Of a stretch of DNA of 64,000 nucleotides, positions 21,111-31,560 are shown piece after piece (the first letter of the stretch is position 1; each line of letters opens with the position of its first letter). The position numbers and the translations under genes were made by a program. Origin of the DNA: Branchipolynoe longqiensis (lineage: Eukaryota > Annelida > Polychaeta > Phyllodocida > Polynoidae); NCBI GenBank assembly GCA_030323885.1, contig CM059187.1, positions 82,420,027 through 82,484,026 of the forward strand, given 5' to 3'. Under the pieces are notes generated by a model that ran no database searches, had not been told where the DNA came from, and saw only the letters and a list, made by a program, of their open reading frames with translations.

Positions 21111-23081
21111 TTAAATACTCAGGGAGTATTCCAATACTGAAATGCGACCGTGAATTAGTGCTTGGACCAGGATGCAGATATAGTTTAGACAGTATAATGT
21201 ATTACAATCCGGTCAATAACACCAGGCGAGAACCACAGTGTCCACCAAGAGTAATACTTATCCTGCAAACGGAGGAAACCGGTTGTCTGAAGACAGCTAG
21301 CAGAGGCAGCTAGCCTAGACCGTGCAGCGCGGAGACATGCCGCCGGCAGAAACCTGGGCAGCGTTCGGGGAAAATGCGTCGGCAGGCAACATCCAGCAGA
21401 GACCGTGTAACGGAGGGCAGCCTACCAGCAGACCTCGGCGCAGAGACCGTGGACGTCAGCTGAAAAACATTGATGGTGAGTCACGGGATGACAGCAGTGG
21501 GGGCTTGGCAATAAAAATTTGTACGTACCATACTCATTACCGTGGTTAGTTGAATCGAAATGGAGCGGCAATCGGTGGTATTCGCAGAGACCTAGCTATG
21601 TTGACGGGGCCTGGACCAAGACCTGTGCAGTCTAGAAGGATCTGTTCCAGTTGAGCAGCCGGATGAACCGAGCCGGACGAACATGTGGTTTAGAATCCGA
21701 AGCTCATACCAGCTGCAGGCCTGCAATATGAAACTTCTCGAGGCAGAATAAATAAGTCTAACCGTTACCACTTAGTAGGCATATTCGGTAAGGAAGCTTC
21801 TCGATACCAATACCATAGCCCGCCGTACCGCTGCCCGTGTGCCTGAGCAGGGGTCACTGTACATAACCGATTCACATGGTACTCGCACTACATGGGTGAA
21901 GGAGGACGTATTATAAAAAACGGGCGCAAAAACGCTTTAGTATGGAATAGGAAGTAGAATGACTGCCTCCAATATCAAATGGATACTTATATAGGCACAG
22001 AGTTGGTGAAATGTGAGAGAATGGAAACAGACAGGAAAGCGGCCATAGAACGCCGTCGATTTCACTTTTAAATCTTATTAAGCTAGATGTATTATTATAT
22101 ATTCAAGTCAACGGTAGGGGGAAATAATAAGACACATGTAAAGAATAGTTGTTGCTTCTTAGGATGTGAAAAAAGGCTCTCATTTCATTAACCTGCATTT
22201 TCACACATACGGGAGCAAGATAACAGCAAAACGTGAAGGCCATTAAGATAGAATGCTTTAAAATAAATACTCACATAACTACGTGACGGTGACCATGGTA
22301 AACAGAAGCAAAGAACCATTAACGAAAAACAAGATATAATGAACTTTTGACTGGGTCATAACGAGGACTGTTCACGGAAACAATAATGCAATGGTATGAA
22401 ATAGTAGTCTTGTGACACCTCTTATCTGTCTTGTGACTCACTAAAGGTCTCCAAACTGTAATGCATATGTGGCGACTGAGCCCGTTCCGGATGAGCACCG
22501 ACAGCAAGCCGTAACCCACAGCGTTAACCCAGGGTCTCACGTAAACAAGGCAATGTCAATGACAGTGGTTCACCTCAAACTTTTAAAATTAGAATGGCCG
22601 GAACCATATTATTAAATAACCATAGCTTCCTAGATAAAGTCGTCATAACTGCTCAGTAATACAGTCGTCATAACTACTCAGTAATACTACCATATACAAA
22701 TAATATACCTTATTACCTATTCAATAAATATGTTTTCTATATGTGTTCCAAGCAGTCTATGTCTAGATGGTGTTGTTTAAGCGATATTTCCCTTTCAGTA
22801 TGAAGAATGCTCATGCTAAGAATGACGACAACTGAACCGACGAGCGGCAGACACTGTCACTGTCACGGTGGAAAGCGATGGAGCAACAAAAATTAGTCAG
22901 AAATATCAAGCACTTCCACTTACTCTACTATCAAATTCTGTTGGAAATAAGGATGATGGACCAGCAAGGCAAAATTGTGAAAAAAGAACCAGCAAGCAGA
23001 AAGGTTAACTATCACCTCGGCGAAGCGATGTTGTGCGTATCGTAACCAGAAGCAAATCGACCGAACGGTAGGCTGCGAGCA

Positions 23082-23237
23082 TGAAGCGACTTGCAAGGAG
23101 AAAGACCGGCGTGAAAGTGAAGTGCGAGTCAGAAGTCAGTGACGAGGAAATAGGGCAAGAAAGTAGTGCCGAGAGAAAGTAGTGCATGTGTTCCCACCAG
23201 TAAATTATCCATGTTGACAGTGCCAACATGCGTAATT
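23082..23237 (-). repeat. A1 repeat of the second-family YR element
   Basis: 5' terminus of the element on the minus strand, 156 bp. It ends (plus strand) CATGCGTAATT, then host ACTAATTAG. Confidence 0.8.
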
Positions 23238-23344
23238 ACTAATTAGTCGCCGATTCCGACAGGTACCTCGCATTACTACCCACGTATCCACATTAAAATT
23301 AATACACGTATGCATGCCTTTTTACATGGAGGGCTATACATTTG

Positions 23345-23492
23345 TCGTGTTTGTTTGTTGGGGTTTGATTCTCTAGCAACATCTAAGGTAATATCTAACC
23401 GGGTCCTGACTTGCAACAACACACACTCATGGTGACTTTATAGTGTAGCCCCACTGGGAAACCAGGCCATCAGCACCATGATCCGATTTCCA
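23345..23492 (-). mobile_element. SINE-A tail half, minus strand, leading into a satellite
   Basis: The plus strand reads the inverted tail (CTCTAGCAACATCTAAGG) to CTTTATAGTGTAGCCCCACT. It runs directly into the 134-bp array. Confidence 0.75.
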
Positions 23493-24966
23493 ACTCAGTC
23501 ACATTATCCTGATACTGAGAAAATCAATTTCTACCTTATATAAATGATGAACGTCAGGCTAGGTAAAGATGAGTATCAATGTTATAAGTCATTGGATCCG
23601 TGTTGATAATGACCCTAGATATTGCCACTCAGTCACATTATCGTCATACTGAGCAAATCAATTTCTACCTTATATAAATGGTGAAAGTCAGGCTAGGTAA
23701 AGACGAGTATCAATTTTATAAGTGATTGGATCTGTGTTGCTAATGACCCTAGATATTGCCACTCAGTCACATTATCCTGATACTGAGCAAATCAATTTCT
23801 ACCTTATATAAATGGTGAACGTCAGGCTAGGTAAAGACGAGTATTAATTTGATAAGTCGTTGGATCCGTGTTGATAATGAGCCTAGATATTGCCACTCAG
23901 TCACATTATCGTGATACTGAGCAAATCAATTTCTACCTTATATAAATGGTGAACGTGAGGCTAGGTAAAGACGAGTATAAATTTTATAAGTGATTGGATC
24001 TGTTTTGATAATGACCCTAGATATTGCCACTCAGTCACATTATCCTGATACTGAGCAAATCAATTTGTACCTTATATAAATGGTGAACGTCAGGCTAGGT
24101 AAAGACAAGTATTAATTTTATAAGTCATTGGATCCGTGTTGATAATGAGCGGAGATATTGCCACTCAGTCACATTATCGTGATACTGAGCAAATCAATTT
24201 CTACCTTATATAAATGGTGAACGTCAGGCTAGGTAAAGACGAGTATTAATTTGATAAGTCGTTGGATCCGTGTTGATAATCAGCCTAGATATTGCCACTC
24301 AGTCACATTATCCTGATACTGAGCAAATCAATTTCTACCTTATATAAATGGTGAACGTGAGGCTAGGTAAAGACGAGTATTAATTTTATAAGTCGTTGGA
24401 TCCGTGTTGATAATCAGCCTAGATATTGCCACTCAGTCACATTATCGTGATACTGAGCAAATCAATTTCTACCTTATATAAATGGTGAACGTCAGGCTAG
24501 GTAAAGACGAGTATTAATTTTATAAGTCGTTGGATCCGTGTTGATAATCAGCCTAGATATTGCCACCCAGTCACATTATCCTGATACTGAGCAAATCAAT
24601 TTCTACCTTATATAAATGGTGAATGTCAGGCTAGGTAAAGACGAGTATTAATTTTATAAGTCGTTGGATGCGTGTTGATAATGAGCCTAGATATTGCCAC
24701 TCAGTCACATTGTCGTGATACTGAGCAAATCAATTTCTACCTTATATAAATGGTGAACGTGAGGCTAGGTAAACACGAGTATTAAGTTTATAAATCGTTG
24801 GATCCGTGTTGATAATCAGCCTAGATATTACCACTCAGTCACATTATCGTGATACTGAGCAAATCAATTTCTACCTTATATAAATTGTGAACGTCAGGCT
24901 AGGTAAAGACGAGTATCAATTTTATAAGTCATTGGATCCGTGTTGATAATGAGCCTAGATATTGCC
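23493..24966. repeat. 134-bp satellite of 11 units derived from SINE-A
   Basis: ACTCAGTCAC recurs at 23493, 23627, 23761, 23895, 24029, 24163, 24297, 24431, 24565 (as ACCCAGTCAC), 24699, 24833 and 24967, always 134 bp apart. Each unit is the inverted middle of SINE-A (GTCAGGCTAGGTAAAGACGA, ATAAGTCATTGGATC) fused to the forward tail motif CCTAGATATTGCC. Copies 1-10 alternate CCTGATACT with CGTGATACT (copy 2 as CGTCATACT), suggesting amplification as a 268-bp dimer. Confidence 0.95.
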
Positions 24967-25033
24967 ACTCAGTCACATCTTTGGATCCATGTTGATAATG
25001 TGCCTAGATATTGCCAGGATGTAACATTCCAAC
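24967..25033 (+). mobile_element. Forward SINE-A tail closing the satellite
   Basis: Truncated unit, then CCTAGATATTGCCAGGATGT AACATTCCAACAACC, the plus-strand SINE-A 3' end. Confidence 0.7.
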
Positions 25034-25044
25034 AACCAGCTAAC

Positions 25045-25140
25045 TATACGTCATCGGTTTGACTTGGCTGTGCATTGACCACATGAAAACCTTTCACCCG
25101 GGAAGCCAGCCAGTGCTCTCTGTAATGTAGCCACCCAGTT
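25045..25140 (-). mobile_element. SINE-A head fragment
   Basis: Inverted GTCATCGGTTTGACTTGGCT and GGGAAGCCAGCCAGTGCTCT to GTAGCCACCC. A (TA)n run follows at 25159. Confidence 0.5.
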
Positions 25141-25330
25141 CTGTTGCTGGGGACAATATATATATATATATTATATATACATTTAAGACTAGATAAAAAC
25201 GTGTGTATATGTATATATCGGTCGGCAAGGCACATCTAACACCACCCCATGTTTATTTTAGCATGTATCGATCTGGCAATGATGGCCTCGTTGTGGAGAC
25301 TGCGTTAACTACCTCTACTTGGAGTATCAG

Positions 25331-25699
25331 CCAGTTCGTTTCATTGATCTGTGTTAACCCTAGCTGCCAACACTGACGTGCAACATTCTTACACCCTGAT
25401 TCTCACTGTAATCTGCTGGTTATCACCAGTTAGTTTCATTGATCTGTATTAACTCTAGCTACCAAGACTGACATCTAACATTCTTACACCCTGATTCTCA
25501 CTGACATCTGCTGGTTATCACCAGTTAGTTTCATTGATCTGTGTTAACCCTAGCTGCCAACACTGACGTGCAACATTCTTTCACCCTAATTCTCACTGTA
25601 ATCTGCTGGTTATCACCAGTTAGTTTCATTGAGCTGTGTTAACTCTAGCTACCAACACTGACGTGCAACATTCGTACACCCTGAATCTCACTGTAATCT
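25331..25699. repeat. 95-bp tandem repeat, about 4 copies
   Basis: CCAGTTAGTTTCATTGATCT at 25331 (one variant), 25426, 25521 and 25616, exactly 95 bp apart. Diverged single units occur near 26250 and 26715. Confidence 0.9.
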
Positions 25700-26090
25700 G
25701 GTTGTAAAGTTGACGGCTGGCAGCTGTGGTTGTGTAGGTAGGCTAAATATGAAATCACTACAGGCAAGAGAAAGGTAGAGTAGAAAGTGCACAGAAGGAG
25801 AGCTTACACCCCCCGGTTTATTACTATATAGTCTCATGAATCCAAGATGGCTGCCACACCTGCTCAGCTCCTCCAATCAGCACTAGGCTTTCTTCAGCCA
25901 ACCAAGGAACATTCAACCTGCCTGTATCCAAGCCTTGGTTGTTTATGGCTACATTGCCCTGTTGTGTCTGGGTGTGCAGTGATCCGTAAATAACACTTGA
26001 TGGGGGGGGGAGGGGGTATGTGAGCAGAGCTCCCAAGGCTCTGTCAAACTAAAAGTAGTGCCCCTCTCACACTATCTATAACTACATAAT
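25700..26090 (-). mobile_element. LTR-like repeat L, minus strand
   Basis: On the minus strand ATGAGACTATATAGTAATAAACC packs a TATA box against an AATAAA. Plus-strand neighbours include a GGGGGGGGAGGGGG purine tract and CAAGATGGCTGCC. A diverged copy with the same order is at 55040-55460. No ORF is preserved. Confidence 0.45.
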
Positions 26091-26384
26091 GTTTATGTTA
26101 ACTCAGCAAAGGATCACCAGCACCACATAATACCTTAATGCCTCTGGCTCTATATACCATTTACCTTTTTATATAACAATTGTAATTACTATAGACTAGT
26201 TCAGGCATCTGCCAACGTCTAAATATCGGGAAATTTTACATGGTGGTTATGACCAGTTAGTTCCATTGATCTGTGTTAACTCTACGTAAAATATTCCGAT
26301 TTACAACATTGGGGGGAATGCAAATGTTCTATTCTGATCGGGTATGCGTGACCAGGCGCATGTGTGTATATATATGTAGGTGCT

Positions 26385-26720
26385 GGTGGTGCCTGAGTGA
26401 GATGTAAATAGACATAGTGGTGCTGGGAGGGCTGTATCTAAGGGGCCTACCCCCTCCCCCTCTGCTGGGTAGGATCACCACACTCAGGCTCAAGACAGGT
26501 GGTGGTCAGGGGAGCCACACAGCTTGATAGTGGTGGGCAGACCACTGGTAACCATGGGAACCAGGAACCCATGTAACCATATAAATAATAAACCAGAGTG
26601 CTTGACTCTCTCTCTTCTTTCACACTTTATACTCTTCCTTTCTCTTTGACTGTATTGATTTCACTATATCCTGCCTAGACAACCACAGAGTCGAGCTGTA
26701 GACTTTACACCTAGCTACCA
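26385..26720 (+). mobile_element. LTR-like repeat L, plus strand
   Basis: CCATATAAATAATAAACCAG then CTTGACTCTCTCTC corresponds to the TATA/AATAAA block of the copies at 25700 and 55040. A pyrimidine tract CCTACCCCCTCCCCCTCTGC lies upstream. Confidence 0.4.
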
Positions 26721-27754
26721 ACACGGACGTCCAACACTTACATCCTGATTCCGACTGTAATCTGCCGATTATGCTCAGATAGTTTCATTGATATGTACTA
26801 ACCCTAGCTACTAACACTACTGTCCAACACACGTACACGCTGATTCCCATTCTAGTCTGCAACCTAGAATCTCAATATAATGTTGGATTTGTTTATATTC
26901 GAACATTATTACAAATTGTGCGGTGCTACCTGGTTAGTTCCCTGAGTCCTCACTAACCGGAACTGGCGCACCCCCCCCCCCCCACTCATACAACTGCATC
27001 CAGTCAGGCCCATAACTCGGGCCGCCCCCCCCCCCCACCACTCCAACAGCAGCTGCCTACCACACACACACACCACCTTTACTCGATTTTTGCTTAAAAT
27101 AATGCACACACTAAAAAAACGTCGGACCATGGAGCTGTAACTAGCACAACGTCCTGAAATAGCCTGATCGCTTTATGTGTGATTGGCACTTACAGTTTGG
27201 CCACTACCTCACAACAGAAACCAATACCAGCCATTTAGCTAAATAACTATGAATTGACCTTTTTTCCCATGAACAAGTTGGTAGCTTTCTTTTTAACTGT
27301 TGAAAGGTTCAATTTAGAAGGTTTTACGAGCTGTCTAAAATACCTCACACTTTATATTTCAAGAGCATTTTCTGCCAAATCCATATTGTGAGTACATTAT
27401 TCAGGTTCCTATGGATTTACTCATTAGTATGATTTAGGGCGCATTGTTGTGTTTAATGATGGACTGCTTCTACATTCAATACGACGTTGTCCTACTTGCC
27501 GCTCATATACACATATATATATAATGGATAGCGAATTATGGAAGTATAAATTCTAAGGGAACAATGGACTATTCTGATTCCTCCTTTCTGCACATTGGTG
27601 GAGTGCCCCTCCCTTTGTGAATGTATCCTGGTGCTCCCCCCACTCCCCGCCTTGGGCCTCTCACACAGATGGATCTGTTTTCTTTATTTTAGGGCAGGAC
27701 TGATAATCCCTTTACCAGAGATTAAATATAAGAGAACAAATGTAACCCTCAACG
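26721..27754. other. No gene seen
   Basis: Contains C runs at 26970 and 27026, a short CACACA run, and an ACCGGAACTGGCGC fragment that recurs at 42357 as AACTGGAACTGGCGC. The remainder is AT-rich without splice-bounded ORFs. Confidence 0.4.
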
Positions 27755-27840
27755 ATTGTTTGAGTTCCCCCGAGTATACACTTTCTAGTCAGTGCTGCTG
27801 CCCATTTTTGCATGAACTACAGTGACTGGTGCTGTACATT
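27755..27840 (+). repeat. Left copy of an 86-bp direct repeat flanking the Gag element
   Basis: ATTGTTTGAGTTCCCCC through GGTGCTGTACATT. Identical to 30073-30158 except for one G/C difference. Confidence 0.95.
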
Positions 27841-27843
27841 GGT

Positions 27844-27862
27844 CGTAATGCGTAGCATTACG
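27844..27862. promoter_or_regulatory. Perfect terminal palindrome of the Gag element
   Basis: CGTAATGC-GTA-GCATTACG, with 8-bp arms, sits 3 bases inside the element. Other family copies have CGTAATGC-TC-GCATTGCG (one arm mismatch). Confidence 0.7.
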
Positions 27863-28073
27863 TTTGATGCGAGGAGAGGAAGAGACCCTCCCCCGCCCCG
27901 CGCTGTCGCGCTGCTTTCCCACCTCGCCCGACGCCGCCGTGCGCCGCCACCTCCCCCCGGCCCCGTCTCGCGCAGCACTCGCGCCTCACCCGATGCCCGC
28001 TGCTCGCCACCTCTCGCCCTCCCCCGGGCCGGCAGCATTCACACCTCACCTGCTGTCGCCCGTCCCCCCTCCC

Positions 28074-28079
28074 TTATAA
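28074..28079 (+). promoter_or_regulatory. TATA box of the Gag element
   Basis: CCCTCCCTTATAAGGTCGCC. The same CCCTCCCTTATAACCGCC lies at the matching place in A of element 1 (48607), 130 bases before the equivalent of the Gag ATG. Confidence 0.6.
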
Positions 28080-28208
28080 GGTCGCCCGCCGGCCTCCCTC
28101 AGGCACTCGCCCTCTTGCCGCCTTCCAGCTCCTCTCCCATTTTCCGTCTGCTGCTCCACCTCGGGCCGCTCCACCCCGGACCGCCGCCCCTCCTCGGACC
28201 GATCCATC

Positions 28209-29897
28209 ATGCCCGGGCGCGGAAAAGGAAAAAGCCGGAGGAGCACCAGGACTACCGTCATGGCCACGCCGGGAGGCTCTGCACCCGTCTCGGCCCCGGC
28301 CTCACCCTCGGCGCCCTCGGGCCGGCCCTCGAGCGACACGGCCCTCCTCCTGGAGGCGATCAGTCGGCTCTCTACCCGCCTGGAGGCCGTCGAGACCGGG
28401 GTCGCCCGAGGAGACCCGGACAGCCCCCAGCCCGCATCAAGGCCGGAGGCCGTCTACACCCTGCCGCCCAGCCCAGCGCCTCGGGCCCACGCCGCGATCG
28501 GGAGCCGACCGCCGCCACCGTCTCAAGCGACTCTACCCGGGGCGGTGCATCCACAGTATGAGGGGTACAACCGCCTCGCCGCCGCCTCGGCCCCTCCGCC
28601 CGCCTACCGCCAGGAGACGGCGGAGCACAGCCCAGCATCCGCGGCCGACGCAGTCCGCGAGATCCTGGCCTCCGCCGAGGCGCACCACACCGTCCGGCGC
28701 CGAGGTGTCCCCTCAGGCTATGTCTTCCCCTCCGACCTGGTGGAGAGGGGGCCGGGACGGAAGCCCGTGAAACTGGGTGAGGCCACTAAGGACGAGTATC
28801 ACCTCGCCCTCCTCACCCTGGTCAACCACCCCTCGTTTCCCGCCCACTCTCTCCAGGGCCTACACCACCACCACCTCACCATCATGAGGGACAACCTCAT
28901 CCACCCCTGGCCGACCGTCCGCCGGTACTCAGAATCCATCTTCTCATGGGTCGCGGACGGAAGGCTCCCCCAAGGGTGGCACGAACCCGTGGCCCTCAAC
29001 ATGATCCGAGTCGACAGCATGCTGACCATCGACTCCCTCCCCGCCCCGGCAACTACAGCTCCCCGAGGCGACGACGGGGCCCGAGGCGCACACTTGCCAC
29101 GGCAGCAAGCCGACACCCGCACCGCCTACGATAGGCACGCTCACGGGGCCCCCTGCCTCGCTTGGAACCGCGATCCCGCCTCGTGCGATCGGGCCCCACT
29201 CGGAGAGGCCCACGGCGAGGTGGGAGACAGTCGCCGGCACGTCTGTGCATATTGCGCCAACGTACGGCGCATATTAATGATGCACAGCGAGGCCGGATGC
29301 CGCACCAAGCAAGCCCGTGAGCGCCAGACCCCCGGCCGGCCCGGGGGGCCTTTCCCGGCGCCTCACCCCAACCACTGCCGACAGCCCCGCGACTTCCACC
29401 GACAGCCCCCCAGCGAACACCGATCGAAACGCCGCCCAGACGAAGCCGGGGATCATCACCTCGCACCTCACACCTCAGACGACACAGCCCAGCCTCACGA
29501 GGGACCCTCCCCAGACAGCCCAGCCACCGACCCGCACGACACCGCCTTCATGAACCCGCCCGACCCGACCCCGACTCCCACCCCGCCCAGGCCTGAGGAG
29601 TTCGCTGCCCCCCTGCTCAGCCCTCGCCGGACCTCCTCCCCCAGGCCTCAGGAGCGGGCCTCCCTTTTTTGGCCGCCCGCTCCCCCCTTCCCCGTAGGCC
29701 CCGGACCCTCCCCTCAACCAGACCTGCATCTCCGGGCCCCCGCCTCGGGTGCCCCGTGCCCCCTGTCGCGCGCCGCCACCTCCCCCCGGCCCCCCCTCAC
29801 CAGAACTCTGACATTGCTCCTGATGAGCCCCTGTATTTTCCCTGTACCTCTCCTCTCTGCTCCTCATGGGCCCCCCCTGCTGTATTGCTCCTCATGA
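28209..29897 (+). CDS. Gag-like protein of a DIRS/Ngaro-type retroelement
   Basis: Intact 562-codon ORF. The ATG has A at -3. The N-terminus is short and very basic (MPGRGKGKSRRSTR). Residues 45-65 form a predicted helix (ALLLEAISRLSTRLEAVETG). A conserved-looking core at 165-270 reads GYVFPSDLVERG, LLTLVNHPSF and IFSWVADGRL PQGWHEP, with a proline- and alanine-rich linker. A Cys/His cluster at C316, C326, C346, C349, H359 and C364 (CLAWN...C...HVCAYC...H...C) fits the single zinc-binding motif of DIRS-order Gag proteins, which package element RNA. The tail beyond 370 is Pro-rich low complexity. GC-rich codon use is unlike the flanks but like elements 1 and 2. No pol follows. Family assignment rests on the Cys/His motif and the termini. 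Confidence 0.75.
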   Translation: MPGRGKGKSRRSTRTTVMATPGGSAPVSAPASPSAPSGRPSSDTALLLEAISRLSTRLEAVETGVARGDPDSPQPASRPEAVYTLPPSPAPRAHAAIGSRPPPPSQATLPGAVHPQYEGYNRLAAASAPPPAYRQETAEHSPASAADAVREILASAEAHHTVRRRGVPSGYVFPSDLVERGPGRKPVKLGEATKDEYHLALLTLVNHPSFPAHSLQGLHHHHLTIMRDNLIHPWPTVRRYSESIFSWVADGRLPQGWHEPVALNMIRVDSMLTIDSLPAPATTAPRGDDGARGAHLPRQQADTRTAYDRHAHGAPCLAWNRDPASCDRAPLGEAHGEVGDSRRHVCAYCANVRRILMMHSEAGCRTKQARERQTPGRPGGPFPAPHPNHCRQPRDFHRQPPSEHRSKRRPDEAGDHHLAPHTSDDTAQPHEGPSPDSPATDPHDTAFMNPPDPTPTPTPPRPEEFAAPLLSPRRTSSPRPQERASLFWPPAPPFPVGPGPSPQPDLHLRAPASGAPCPLSRAATSPRPPLTRTLTLLLMSPCIFPVPLLSAPHGPPLLYCSS

Positions 29898-30010
29898 GCC
29901 TCTTTACCTTTCTTCCTTTATTGTCATTACTTACACTGTTGCTCCTTATGACCTTTTGTACTTGCTCCTCATGAGCCTCCCTGTCATGCCTCTGTATACT
30001 CTGTCTCTGA

Positions 30011-30026
30011 GGCGTAAATAAACGCC
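30011..30026 (+). terminator. Polyadenylation signal in a hairpin loop
   Basis: GGCGT-AAATAA-ACGCC: a 5-bp stem presents AATAAA (30017-30022) just before the element end. Confidence 0.5.
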
Positions 30027-30072
30027 TTTTTTCCCACCCCCGCCTTCCTCTCTTCCTTTTCGCGCATCATAC

Positions 30073-30158
30073 ATTGTTTGAGTTCCCCCCAGTATACACT
30101 TTCTAGTCAGTGCTGCTGCCCATTTTTGCATGAACTACAGTGACTGGTGCTGTACATT
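30073..30158 (+). repeat. Right copy of the 86-bp direct repeat
   Basis: See the left copy. It is followed by ATACAGC, and the element end preceding it is also followed by ATAC. Confidence 0.95.
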
Positions 30159-30354
30159 ATACAGCAGGAGCCACTCCTTAATTCTACAGGATCGTGGGTG
30201 TAACCAACACAGCACCAATCAAACACTGTCAATTCCAATCGCCGGAAGACCAGTGCTCTAAGACTGACAAATGTCATATTCAGATGAATAAATACTTTAC
30301 CAACAAAAATAAAAAATATATATATAACATAACAATTATGTATCTGTATATAAG

Positions 30355-30695
30355 TTGGTTTTGTGTTTTACGTCCTAGCAACATATAAGGGCATATCAGG
30401 ACGAGCACCAACTTGTGATAGTGCACACTCATGGCCACCTTATAGTGCTGCCCCACTGGGTAGACCAGGCCACTGCCACCATGACCTGGTTGCACATTGA
30501 CCTCAATTCAAAGGTCAGCATGCTTGTCAGTGTCAGGATAATGTGACTGAGGGGGATAGTGGGTCAAGGTGCCAACGGCCTGATTTCCCAGAGGGGCAGT
30601 ACAATAAAGTCACCATGAATGCATCCTGTCACAAGTCGGTATCCGACCTGATATAACCTTAGATGCTGCCAGGATGTAAAACTCCAACAACTAAC
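30355..30695. mobile_element. Two SINE-A 3' halves arranged tails-outward
   Basis: 30355-30488 is minus strand (TTTTACGTCCTAGCAACATA to CACCATGACC). 30526-30695 is plus strand (GTGTCAGGATAATGTGAC to AGGATGTAAAACTCCAACAA). Confidence 0.75.
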
Positions 30696-30699
30696 CAAC

Positions 30700-31315
30700 T
30701 ACTCTCTTCAATAATATGGGTAAATTGTAAGCATTCCAATGTGTAATGAACAATGATTATGCAATTGCTCGAAGGCTGGTGCCCTTGCACTGATGAAATA
30801 TATGTTTGGAGAAATAAGGCCATGTACCAACTAGATTGTTGGCAACAAAACAATGCACCCAAGTGACGCCATATACACAACCAAGCAGAGACTATCTGCC
30901 GCATCCTAATTAATACTCGCTTAAGGAATTAGACAGCACAACAATATCAGAAACCGCTGCTGCTTCCCAGTAGAGACATATACTGATAATGTGGTGCTGC
31001 GTTTTTTGAGGTCCACATTCGTAATTCCATGCTTTGCACAGCCTTCGCCTAACACCCCCCCGTCACCCCCCCCCCCCCACACACACACAGACCAAAACAC
31101 ATCACAATGTCCTTGACTACCAGTTAACGGTCATGCACAGTCACAGGGCCAGTCATCGCATGTCTAGTTCGAGAAGGAGGCAGTGTTCCCTCCTAGTCCT
31201 GTAATTAGTGTGTTTGATATCGGTTGCTGGCCAATCTCCCATAATTGCTGCATCCTCATTCAACTTCAGGAAAGGAAAATATCCTGAATATTCCATTGTC
31301 AATTTGGTCGTAATG
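30700..31315. other. No gene seen
   Basis: Unique-looking sequence with a C run at 31063-31078. The 31208-31756 ORF reads into the GC-rich terminus that follows and is not supported. Confidence 0.4.
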
Positions 31316-31560
31316 CTCGCATTGCGTTTGATTTGCGGTGGGGGGAAGAGCCCCCCCCCCCCTGCCCCCTCACCCTCACTCTTTACCTGCCCCGGTTCCT
31401 CCCCCTCCTCCCCACAACCCCGTGTGTTGGGCTTATGTCTGTGGCGCCCCCTGCAATCACTGCTTCCTCGCCGCCCGCTTTCCTCCCTGCAGTCATTCCT
31501 CCTCCGGATCCCGACCAGCACACACCTGCAGCGTTTTCCACCCACCCGCCCTTGCTTTGA
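31316..31560 (+). mobile_element. Isolated A-type terminus of the first YR family
   Basis: GGTCGTAATGCTCGCATTGC GTTTGATTT then C-rich sequence, as in A of elements 1 and 2. No TATA, Gag or B region follows, so it is a fragment or a diverged solo terminus. Its right boundary is uncertain. Confidence 0.5.

Larger units (their letters stand above)
18393..23237 (-). mobile_element. YR retrotransposon, second family, split direct repeats (Ngaro/PAT-like layout)
   Basis: Read on the minus strand, the order is A1 (23237-23082), internal (23081-19345), B1 (19344-19015), A2 (19020-18865), short spacer, B2 (18825-18393). This A1-internal-B1-A2-B2 order is characteristic of Ngaro and PAT-like DIRS-order retroelements, which integrate by a tyrosine recombinase. 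A1 and A2 are both 156 bp and differ at one base by eye. B1 and B2 match except for a duplication of about 100 bp inside B2. B contains AATAAA. The internal region keeps decayed RT-thumb and RNase H coding (19732-20390) but no complete ORF. Both ends carry the 6-bp word GTAATT, and no other target duplication is seen. I am confident of the repeat structure and fairly confident of the class. Confidence 0.8.
27841..30072 (+). mobile_element. Gag-only YR retroelement of the first family (A-gag-B)
   Basis: Starts GGTCGTAATGCGTAGCATTA, the same terminus as elements 1 and 2, and ends TTCGCGCATCATAC, matching their GCATC ends. It has a TATA-bearing A region, one long Gag ORF, and a B-like end with AATAAA. 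There is no RT, RNase H or recombinase and no A2-B2 pair, so it looks like a non-autonomous derivative. It lies between 86-bp direct repeats. Confidence 0.75.

Noticed and set aside
18393..23237. LTR retrotransposon interpretation
   Set aside because: Repeat order is B2-A2-B1-internal-A1 (plus strand), not LTR-internal-LTR, and no primer-binding site is seen.
23493..24966. CRISPR-like regular spacing
   Set aside because: The whole 134-bp unit repeats with no unique spacers; this is a satellite in eukaryotic DNA.
28209..28250. Histone H4-like N-terminus (GRGKGK)
   Set aside because: Only a short basic motif; the rest is Gag-like and Pro-rich, with no histone fold.
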